Source: JARYMI01 sp964550915 (lineage in GTDB: Bacteria; Acidobacteriota; Aminicenantia; Aminicenantales; UBA8522). Taken from it: DNA of 8,938 bases. A program made the translations under genes and the position numbers. Below, in pieces: positions 1 to 6,003 of this stretch. The notes beneath the pieces were generated by a model that saw only the letters and a list, made by a program, of their open reading frames with translations, had not been told where the DNA came from and searched no databases. The DNA lies in NCBI GenBank assembly GCA_964550915.1, contig CAZKBY010000109.1, positions 1-8,938 on the forward strand. Direction: 5' to 3'. How positions within the stretch are numbered: the first letter of the stretch is position 1; each line of letters begins with the position of its first letter.

Positions 1-2
1 CC

Positions 3-1592
3 GAGACAGTGCTCAAAAATAGAATCCTGGAAGAACTTCTTTATAAGGACCCGGCGAGCAAAGAAACGAGCACGCACGAAAAGGACATCCCCTTCTACAG
101 AAAGCAGAAACGGATCGTCCTCGGGGATAACGCGCTCATCGACCCGACCGACATCAACGATTACTTCTCTGTCGGGGGTTACCTTTCCCTGGCCAAGGTT
201 CTGAGCTCGATGTCCCCGGAGGAAGTCATCTCAGAAATAAAAGCCTCGGGTTTGAGAGGCCGAGGCGGAGCGGGCTTCCCGACAGGGGCGAAATGGGAGC
301 TGGCCAGGAAAGCCAAGAGTGACCTCAAATACATCATCTGCAACGCCGACGAGGGCGACCCCGGAGCTTACATGGACCGGAGCCTGTTAGAGGGGAACCC
401 GCACCGTGTCCTTGAAGGAATGATCATCGGTGCCTTTGCCATCGGCGCCCGGGAAGGTTACGTCTATGTTCGCGATGAGTACCCCCTGGCCGTGAAGCAC
501 GTCAGCCTGGCCATCGAGCAAGCCAGAGACAACGGCCTCCTGGGAAAAAATATTATCGGCACAGGCTTCACCTTTGACCTCCATATCGCCAAAGGAGCGG
601 GCGCTTTTGTTTGCGGCGAGGAAACGGCCATGATTGCTTCAATCGAAGGAAGAGTCGGCGAACCAAGACAAAGGCCGCCTTTCCCGGTGGTCAAGGGGTT
701 ATGGGGAAAATCGACGACCATCAATAACGTCGAAACCTGGGGGAATATCCCTATTATCATAGACAAAGGCGCTGACTGGTACGCCAGCATCGGTATCAAC
801 GGAAGCAAAGGGACAAAGATTTTTTCCCTGGTCGGCAAGATCAACAACACAGGACTGGTCGAAGTCCCGATGGGCATCACGCTCCGCGAGATCATCTTCG
901 ACATCGGGGGTGGAATTCCTAGCCATCGGGAGTTCAAAGCAGTCCAGACGGGCGGTCCTTCGGGGGGCTGCCTTCCCAAGGAACTGCTCGACCTGCCCAT
1001 CGATTATGAAAGCCTGACCAAAGCAGGATCGATCATGGGGTCGGGCGGCATGATCGTCATGGATGAGAAGACATGCATGGTCGATGTCGCTAGGTACTTT
1101 TTGAATTTTCTCCGAGACGAATCCTGCGGCAAGTGCATCTCCTGCCGCGAGGGAACGCAGCGGATGTGGGAGATTGTCAAAGATATCACTGAGGGCAAGG
1201 GTAAAGAGGCTGACCTCGCCCTCCTCGAAGAGCTCGCCCATGCCGTTAGGGTGGCCTCCTTGTGCGGCCTCGGCCAGACCGCTGCCAACCCCGTGCTCTC
1301 GACGCTTCGGTATTTCAAGGAAGAATACGAAGCTCATATTAAAGAAAAAAGGTGTCCGGCCGGCGTCTGCAAAGCTCTTATCAAATACGTTATCGTTCCA
1401 GAAAAATGCATCGGCTGCCTCGCCTGCCTGAAGGCCTGTCCGAGCGAAGCCATCAAAGGAGCTCTCAAAGAAGTCCATGTCATCGATCATGCCAAGTGCA
1501 TCAAGTGCGGAGCCTGTCTTGAGGCTTGCCAGTACGGAGCGGTGGAAGCACAAAAGGATGAGGGCATCCGGATCGTGGAGGAAACATCATGA
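3..1592 (+). CDS. NuoF/HydB-like NADH-binding flavoprotein with C-terminal 2x[4Fe-4S] ferredoxin domain (5' partial)
   Basis: This is the NADH-oxidising subunit of a soluble diaphorase module, related to NuoF, HndC and HydB. NADH reduces FMN and electrons pass to Fe-S clusters. Residues are numbered from the GTG at 9. The NADH/FMN core shows GLRGRGGAGFPTG (81-93) and NADEGDPGAYMDR (112-124). An SLBB region follows at about 265-330. The N3-type [4Fe-4S] ligands are C373, C376 and C379 in ESCGKCISCREGT, with the last in SLCGLGQ (C419). H443, C449 and C454 may form the zinc site seen in electron-bifurcating HydB-type proteins. Two ferredoxin motifs occupy 467-477 and 497-507. The frame is open to the left edge and the GTG has no good ribosome site. 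Relatives carry an extra N-terminal thioredoxin-like [2Fe-2S] domain, so the gene very probably starts outside the window. Its stop overlaps the next start (ATGA). Confidence 0.93.
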   Translation, partial: ETVLKNRILEELLYKDPASKETSTHEKDIPFYRKQKRIVLGDNALIDPTDINDYFSVGGYLSLAKVLSSMSPEEVISEIKASGLRGRGGAGFPTGAKWELARKAKSDLKYIICNADEGDPGAYMDRSLLEGNPHRVLEGMIIGAFAIGAREGYVYVRDEYPLAVKHVSLAIEQARDNGLLGKNIIGTGFTFDLHIAKGAGAFVCGEETAMIASIEGRVGEPRQRPPFPVVKGLWGKSTTINNVETWGNIPIIIDKGADWYASIGINGSKGTKIFSLVGKINNTGLVEVPMGITLREIIFDIGGGIPSHREFKAVQTGGPSGGCLPKELLDLPIDYESLTKAGSIMGSGGMIVMDEKTCMVDVARYFLNFLRDESCGKCISCREGTQRMWEIVKDITEGKGKEADLALLEELAHAVRVASLCGLGQTAANPVLSTLRYFKEEYEAHIKEKRCPAGVCKALIKYVIVPEKCIGCLACLKACPSEAIKGALKEVHVIDHAKCIKCGACLEACQYGAVEAQKDEGIRIVEETS

Positions 1593-2305
1593 TCACTCTG
1601 ATTCTAAACGGACTCGAAGTCAAGGCCGAAGAAGGCTGGACGGTGCTGGAGACAGCCAAGTTCTACGGCCTGGAGATTCCGACTCTCTGCTACCACGAGG
1701 GGTTGAGCGCGTTTGGCGGCTGCCGGCTTTGTCTCGTCGAGATCGGCCAGGAGCCAAGGACGAAGCTCGTTTCCTCCTGCACCTACCCGGCTGAAGAAGG
1801 CCTGGTCGTCCATACGGATACCAAGAGGGTCATCGAAGCCCGCCGGATGATGATCGAGCTGATGCTCTCGGTTGCTCCCTACTCCAAGAAAATCCAGGAC
1901 CTGGCCTCCAAGTTCGGCGTCACCCGGATGCGATTTAAGGTCCGCAACGAGGAGTGCATCCTCTGCGGCCTCTGTGTCCGGATGTGCGCCGAGCAGATGG
2001 ATGGCCGGGCCATCGGGTTTCAGAACCGCGGGCACAACAAGAAAATCTCCACGCCGTTCGACGCAAAATCCGAGGTCTGCCGGCTGTGCGGCGGCTGCAT
2101 GTACATCTGCCCGGCCTGCGAGCTCCGCTGCCAGGGGCCGCAAGCGGATACAGATGTCTGCAACGCCTGTCTGACGATGGACCCGACCTGTCTCGACGTT
2201 TACGATGAGCTCCAGTGCTGGATGTATAACGCCGGCCGGTGCGGGACGTGCGTCCGGGAAAAGCCGGCGGGCGAAGAGAAAAAAATAAGCGATTCAAAGC
2301 AATGA
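1589..2305 (+). CDS. HoxU/NuoG N-terminus-like [2Fe-2S]/[4Fe-4S] protein with extra cysteine-rich tail
   Basis: This 238-residue electron-transfer protein resembles the N-terminal part of NuoG, HoxU and the diaphorase end of HydA-type hydrogenases. Residues 1-75 form a plant-type [2Fe-2S] ferredoxin domain with C34, C45, C48 and C64. Two [4Fe-4S] ferredoxin motifs follow: C123/C126/C129/C133 and C164/C167/C170/C174. The His-Cys3 loop that usually sits between the [2Fe-2S] domain and the ferredoxin domain (cluster N5 in complex I) is absent; the chain runs from SVAPYSKK straight into QDLASKFG. The tail holds eight more cysteines (177, 181, 191, 194, 201, 210, 218, 221), including two CxxC pairs, which may bind another cluster or zinc. 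GGAGGA at 1577-1582 is a good ribosome site six bases before the ATG. It probably links the NADH subunit upstream to the glutamate-synthase-like protein downstream. The exact subfamily is uncertain. Confidence 0.88.
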   Translation: MITLILNGLEVKAEEGWTVLETAKFYGLEIPTLCYHEGLSAFGGCRLCLVEIGQEPRTKLVSSCTYPAEEGLVVHTDTKRVIEARRMMIELMLSVAPYSKKIQDLASKFGVTRMRFKVRNEECILCGLCVRMCAEQMDGRAIGFQNRGHNKKISTPFDAKSEVCRLCGGCMYICPACELRCQGPQADTDVCNACLTMDPTCLDVYDELQCWMYNAGRCGTCVREKPAGEEKKISDSKQ

Positions 2306-2318
2306 CAAGAATTGCTTT
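2296..2318 (+). other. Perfect 8-bp inverted repeat across a stop codon
   Basis: AAAGCAAT (2296-2303) and ATTGCTTT (2311-2318) can form an 8-bp stem with a 7-base loop. The stop codon of the HoxU-like gene sits at the edge of the loop. Only four T's follow the stem start-to-end (2316-2319), so this is at best a weak terminator. It may instead tune expression of the next gene or protect an mRNA end. The stem is AT-rich and could be chance. Confidence 0.4.
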
Positions 2319-2337
2319 TGAGGATATCGAGAAAACG

Positions 2338-2344
2338 AGGAGGT
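2338..2344 (+). promoter_or_regulatory. Strong Shine-Dalgarno site AGGAGGT
   Basis: AGGAGGT lies four bases before the ATG at 2349 and fixes that start. It is the strongest ribosome site in the window. The HoxU-like gene has a moderate one and several other genes show none, so the glutamate-synthase-like protein may be made at a higher level than its neighbours. Confidence 0.75.
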
Positions 2345-2348
2345 AATC

Positions 2349-3929
2349 ATGGCGTACACAAAACTCAACCGGAGTGCGGCGACATTAACCAAGAACAGAA
2401 CCGAGGGCTCGATCAGCCCGTTTAGCGGGATGTGCGTCACCTGTGTCGATGGCTGCATCGGCATGTGCGAGATCGGAAAATCCGCCTACCGCGGCGCCGA
2501 GGTCCTCTACCCTCAGCCGTTCGGCATCATCACGGCGGCCTCGGAGAAGGACTATCCGGTCGACCTCTCCCACTTCAGCATCATGGGAACGGCCGTGGGT
2601 GCGTATGGGGTCGAGGCGGATAGCGACAAAGCGACGTTCGAAAAAGTCACTGTCGAGACCCGGGTCGGCCGGGACAAGGGAATCAAGCTGCGGATTCCGT
2701 TCATCATTTCCGGGATGGGCTCGACAAACGTGGCCAAGCAGAATTGGGCCGGTCTGGCCGTGGGAGCGGCCCTGGCCGGAACCATCCTGACGATCGGCGA
2801 GAACGTCTGCGCCATGGACGAGGGCTCGGAGATAAAGAACGGCCGAATCCTCCGTTCGCCCGACATGGAAACAAGAGTTGGTCTTTTTCAAGAGTGGCAG
2901 GAAGACGGCTATGGAACGGTCGCCGTCCAGGCCAACGTCGAGGACACCCGCCTGGGTGTCCAGGAATATGTCATCGAAAAGTTGGGCGTCGAGGCCGTCG
3001 AGCTCAAATGGGGCCAGGGCGCCAAGGATATCGGCGGCGAAGTTAAGATCAAGAATCTGGCCAAAGCCCAAGAGCTGAAAAAGAGGGGCTATATCGTCCT
3101 TCCCGACCCCGACGACCCGAACATCATCCAGGCCTTCGAAAAGGGAAGCTTCAAAGAATTCGAACGTCACTCCCGGCTGGGCATGGTGGAGGAAGAGAGT
3201 TTCCTCAAGAGAGTTGAAGAGCTTCGCCGGGCCGGGGCTAAATACGTCTTTCTCAAGACAGGCGCTTACCGGCCGGCTGACCTCGCCCGGGCGGTCAAAT
3301 ACGCCTCCAAAGCCAAGATCGATGTCCTGACCGTGGACGGCGCGGGCGGCGGCACGGGGATGAGCCCGTGGCGGATGATGAACGAATGGGGCATCCCGGG
3401 AGTCGAGATCTGGTCGCTTACCTACCAATACGCCCACAGGCTGGCCAGGGCCGGAGAATACCTCCCGGACATCGTCTTCGGCGGAGGGATTACCTTCGAG
3501 GATCAGATTTTCAAAGCTCTGGCTCTGGGCGCTCCCTATGTCAAGGCCGTTGGGATGGCCAGGGGCCCGATGGCCGCGACCATGGTCGGAAAGACTATCG
3601 GCAAGCGGATCGCCGAGGGGCAGATTCCGGTTTATGTTGAGCGGTTCGGCAGCACAACTGAGGAAATCTTCGTCACGGCGCCCGAGCTCAAGAGAAAATA
3701 CGGAGAGAGGTTCAACAACATCCCCACCGGAGCCATGGGCCTGTATTCCTACTTCAAGCGGCTGAGCCAGGGGCTGCGCCAGCTCATGGCCGGAAACCGT
3801 AAGTTCGGCCTGGGATATATCACCCGCGACGACATCGCCGCTCTGACCGCGGAGGCAGCCAAGGTGAGCGGCATTGCCTACATTTTAGAGGTGGACAAGG
3901 ACGAAGTCGAAAAGATCCTTAAGGCCTGA
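2349..3929 (+). CDS. Glutamate-synthase-like FMN-binding protein, non-canonical
   Basis: This 526-residue protein matches the central FMN-binding (TIM-barrel) part of glutamate synthase large subunit. Matching segments are VELKWGQGAKDIGG (217-230, cf. the usual IKxSQGAKPGxGG), DGAGGGTGMSP (330-340, cf. GGTGASP) and the phosphate-binding stretch FGGGITFEDQIFKALALGA (377-395). It lacks the class-II glutaminase domain and the GltB C-terminal beta-helix domain. It also lacks the C-x5-C-x4-C motif that binds the [3Fe-4S] cluster in true glutamate synthase; the segment after GMAR has no cysteine. Instead C29, C32, C36 and C40 form a C-x2-C-x3-C-x3-C motif near the N-terminus, probably a cluster-binding site that takes electrons from the upstream subunits. 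The only other cysteine is C154. Database names of the type 'FMN-binding glutamate synthase family protein' fit, but a glutamate-forming role is not shown by the sequence. Confidence 0.88.
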   Translation: MAYTKLNRSAATLTKNRTEGSISPFSGMCVTCVDGCIGMCEIGKSAYRGAEVLYPQPFGIITAASEKDYPVDLSHFSIMGTAVGAYGVEADSDKATFEKVTVETRVGRDKGIKLRIPFIISGMGSTNVAKQNWAGLAVGAALAGTILTIGENVCAMDEGSEIKNGRILRSPDMETRVGLFQEWQEDGYGTVAVQANVEDTRLGVQEYVIEKLGVEAVELKWGQGAKDIGGEVKIKNLAKAQELKKRGYIVLPDPDDPNIIQAFEKGSFKEFERHSRLGMVEEESFLKRVEELRRAGAKYVFLKTGAYRPADLARAVKYASKAKIDVLTVDGAGGGTGMSPWRMMNEWGIPGVEIWSLTYQYAHRLARAGEYLPDIVFGGGITFEDQIFKALALGAPYVKAVGMARGPMAATMVGKTIGKRIAEGQIPVYVERFGSTTEEIFVTAPELKRKYGERFNNIPTGAMGLYSYFKRLSQGLRQLMAGNRKFGLGYITRDDIAALTAEAAKVSGIAYILEVDKDEVEKILKA

Positions 3930-3950
3930 CGCGAAACCATAGGCTCAGGC
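3924..3950 (+). terminator. Weak inverted repeat after the redox operon
   Basis: GCCTGA (3924-3929, containing the stop codon) and TCAGGC (3945-3950) can pair with a 15-base loop. There is no T-run after it, so it is not a convincing intrinsic terminator. It is recorded because it lies at the boundary between the redox operon and a new promoter candidate. Confidence 0.2.
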
Positions 3951-3953
3951 GGC

Positions 3954-3982
3954 TTTACCTCATCCTGACGTTGTGTTATAAA
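3954..3982 (+). promoter_or_regulatory. Candidate sigma-70-type promoter with extended -10
   Basis: TTTACC (3954-3959) is separated by 17 bases from TATAAA (3977-3982), which carries the extended -10 dinucleotide TG at 3974-3975 (TGTTATAAA). Transcription would begin near 3989, only about seven bases before the ATG at 3996. No Shine-Dalgarno sequence precedes that ATG, so the mRNA may be nearly leaderless. The site lies in an AT-rich break between two gene groups and would drive the peptidase-scpA-scpB group. Confidence 0.55.
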
Positions 3983-3995
3983 TACGTCTATTAAA

Positions 3996-4676
3996 ATGAA
4001 CCCTATCACACTCATCATCAGCCTCTTCGTCCTCCTCTTTGCCATCACCATCCACGAAGCGGCTCACGGTTGGGCAGCGCACAAATTCGGTGATGACACG
4101 GCCTTGAGGCTGGGACGGGTCTCTTTAAATCCTATTGTTCATATCGATCCTATCGGAACAGTACTCTTTCCCTTAATTCTGGTCATCGTCGGCGCTCCCG
4201 CCTTCGGCTGGGCCAAGCCGGTCCCGGTCAATACCTTCAACCTACGGAATCCCCGGCGCGACAACCTCTGGATCTCGGCTGCCGGTCCGGCCTCCAACCT
4301 GATGGTCGCAGCGTTTTCGCTTCTGGCCATCCTCCTCCTCAAGACGGCCAGCCCCGGCGTCGCCGACTTCTTGAGGTTTTCTCTCGTCGGACGCGGCGGC
4401 CTGCCCCGGGGCTTTTATCCGATCGAAGGCCTCACGCTCATCCTTTTCTACGGCGTCTTGGTCAACATCTACCTGGCTGTCTTTAACCTGATTCCCGTCC
4501 CGCCGCTCGATGGAAGCGGCGTGCTCATGGGTATCCTCTCGGATGAAGCGGCCCGGAAGTTCGACCGCCTGCGGCCATACGGCTTTCTCATCGTCATGGC
4601 CTTGATCTACTTGGGCCTCCTTCAGATCATCATCCGGCCCATCGAGATCATCATCCTGACCGTGATCTTTCTTTGA
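3996..4676 (+). CDS. M50 family (site-2-protease-like) membrane zinc metallopeptidase
   Basis: This 226-residue, strongly hydrophobic protein is a small intramembrane zinc metallopeptidase of the M50 family, of the short type without a PDZ domain. HEAAH (H20-H24) in the first membrane segment is the HExxH zinc-binding motif. GWAKPVPVN (71-79) is a conserved loop of this group. The third zinc ligand is D172 in NLIPVPPLDGSG. Membrane segments lie at about 4-22, 52-68, 94-116, 143-166 and 196-222. Length is normal for the family. The substrate is unknown; these short members are often fixed neighbours of scpA and scpB without a clear functional link. No ribosome site precedes the ATG, consistent with the near-leaderless transcript suggested by the promoter candidate just upstream. 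The next gene begins immediately after the stop codon. Confidence 0.92.
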   Translation: MNPITLIISLFVLLFAITIHEAAHGWAAHKFGDDTALRLGRVSLNPIVHIDPIGTVLFPLILVIVGAPAFGWAKPVPVNTFNLRNPRRDNLWISAAGPASNLMVAAFSLLAILLLKTASPGVADFLRFSLVGRGGLPRGFYPIEGLTLILFYGVLVNIYLAVFNLIPVPPLDGSGVLMGILSDEAARKFDRLRPYGFLIVMALIYLGLLQIIIRPIEIIILTVIFL

Positions 4677-4678
4677 CC

Positions 4679-5452
4679 ATGACCACGAATAAATTAGCGG
4701 CGACGGTCCTCAGCGAGGATCGTCCTGACGTAACCTACCAGATCCGCCTCGAGGTCTTCGAGGGGCCGCTTGACCTCCTCCTTTTCCTCATCCGCAAGAA
4801 AAAAATTGACGTCCATAACATCCCCATCGCCATTATCACCCGTGAATACTTAGACTGCCTCCGGCGAAAAGAAAGGATCAACCTCGATCGAGAGGCAGAA
4901 TTCCTGCTTATGGCCGCTCTCCTCATCTACATCAAATCGCAGATGCTGCTGCCCCGGGAAGAACCTATCCCGGAAGAGGAGGACCCCCGTCGCTTCCTGG
5001 TCGACCAGCTCTTAGAGTATCAGAAGATCAAAGCTGCCTGCGCCCTCCTCAAGGAAAGAGAGGACCAGCAGTCGCTCTTCTGGACGAGAGAGGGGCTGCC
5101 GCCGCTGGCCGAGGCGGGTGAGGTCGACCTGGCTGAGGTCTCCCTTTTCGACCTGGCGGATACGTTTTTCAGCCTGATGAAAAGGAAGGAAGGAGAAAAT
5201 TTCAGGCTGGTCAAAGGAAAATCCGTCTCCATCGAGAACAAGATGAAAGAAATCATCCGCCTGCTCGAGGAGGAGTCGGTGCTCGATTTCCTTGACTATT
5301 TCAACCGACAGGAGACTCTGGAAGAGGCCATGGTGTCCTTCTTCAGCCTGCTCGAGCTCATCAGGGTTAGACTAGTTCTGGCCATTCAGGAGCAGCTTTT
5401 TCAGTCAATTAAGGTCTGGCTGCGGAAGGACATGGCGAGGAAAGGAAAATGA
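4679..5452 (+). CDS. scpA: Segregation and condensation protein A (ScpA)
   Basis: ScpA is the kleisin of the bacterial Smc-ScpA-ScpB condensin, which organises and segregates replicated chromosomes on the nucleoid. The N-terminal Smc-neck-binding region carries the family signature FEGPLDLLLFLIRKKKIDV at about residues 27-45. An acidic linker with PREEPIPEEEDP (92-103) follows. The C-terminal winged helix that binds the Smc head contains SFFSLLELIRVRLVLA (220-235). From the ATG at 4679 the protein has 257 residues, a normal length. A TTG at 4673 overlapping the previous stop would add two residues; neither start has a ribosome site, so translation is probably coupled to the peptidase gene. 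The stop overlaps the scpB start (ATGA), which fits co-production of two subunits that form one complex. Confidence 0.95.
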   Translation: MTTNKLAATVLSEDRPDVTYQIRLEVFEGPLDLLLFLIRKKKIDVHNIPIAIITREYLDCLRRKERINLDREAEFLLMAALLIYIKSQMLLPREEPIPEEEDPRRFLVDQLLEYQKIKAACALLKEREDQQSLFWTREGLPPLAEAGEVDLAEVSLFDLADTFFSLMKRKEGENFRLVKGKSVSIENKMKEIIRLLEEESVLDFLDYFNRQETLEEAMVSFFSLLELIRVRLVLAIQEQLFQSIKVWLRKDMARKGK

Positions 5453-6003
5453 CACCGGATCTTAAGGAGATCGTCGAGGCGCTTGTCTTCATCTCGCTCG
5501 AGCCCTTAACGCTCGAAAAACTCAAGGAGGCGCTGACCGACTTCCCGTCGGCCGAGGTCGAGGAAGCCCTCCAAGAGCTCCTCCGCTCATACAGCACCGG
5601 GAGCCGAGGTATCCAGGTCATCCAAACCGGCGGAGGCTACGTTTTCTCTACGCGGCCGGAATGCGATCCCTGGGTCAGGCGGCTCCTCAAGATCGACCGG
5701 AAGAGCAAACTGTCTGGGGCCGCGCTGGAAACGCTGTCCATCGTCGCCTACCATCAACCCATAACCTCCTCAGAGATTCAAGCTCTGCGGGGCGTCGACT
5801 CTTCTTACACGCTTAAGACTCTCCTCGAGAAGAGAATGATCCGGATTGTCGGCAGGAAGAACAGCCCGGGCCGGCCGTTGATATACCGGACGACGGACCG
5901 TTTTCTTGCCCACTTCGGTCTGAACAGCCTCGATGACCTGCCCACGGAGGAAGAAATTGTCAAAATCCTCGGTGAAGAAAAGACAACTGAACCAAAGCCG
6001 TAA
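5449..6003 (+). CDS. scpB: Segregation and condensation protein B (ScpB)
   Basis: ScpB forms a dimer of winged-helix proteins that binds the central part of ScpA and regulates the Smc complex. The sequence shows the usual two-domain layout. The first winged helix covers about 1-85. The second contains LSGAALETLSIVAYHQPIT (88-106), EIQALRGVD (109-117) and the strongly conserved GRKNSPGRPLIYRTT (135-149), followed by FLAHFGLNSLDDLP (152-165). The 184-residue length is typical, with a short charged tail. GAGGAAAGG at about 5437-5445 is a good ribosome site for the ATG, which overlaps the scpA stop by four bases. The end of the gene also encodes the start of the next gene in a different frame. 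Confidence 0.95.
   Translation: MTPDLKEIVEALVFISLEPLTLEKLKEALTDFPSAEVEEALQELLRSYSTGSRGIQVIQTGGGYVFSTRPECDPWVRRLLKIDRKSKLSGAALETLSIVAYHQPITSSEIQALRGVDSSYTLKTLLEKRMIRIVGRKNSPGRPLIYRTTDRFLAHFGLNSLDDLPTEEEIVKILGEEKTTEPKP

Noticed and set aside
9..11. GTG at 9 as the true start of the first gene
   Set aside because: The frame is open upstream to the edge, no ribosome site is visible, and relatives have an extra N-terminal [2Fe-2S] domain.
699..1553. Open frame of 284 codons on the minus strand
   Set aside because: It is antisense to the NADH subunit gene; its composition looks like a reverse reading of that gene and no motif is seen.
2385..3437. Open frame of 350 codons on the minus strand
   Set aside because: It lies wholly opposite the glutamate-synthase-like gene, has no recognisable domain or ribosome site, and is explained by the codon bias of the plus-strand gene.
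2349..3929. Plain annotation as glutamate synthase large subunit (gltB)
   Set aside because: The glutaminase domain, the C-terminal beta-helix domain and the [3Fe-4S] cysteines are all missing, so a gene symbol would overstate what is known.
3924..3950. Intrinsic terminator after the glutamate-synthase-like gene
   Set aside because: The stem is only 6 bp with a 15-base loop and no T-run follows, so I keep it only as a low-confidence feature and not as a finding.
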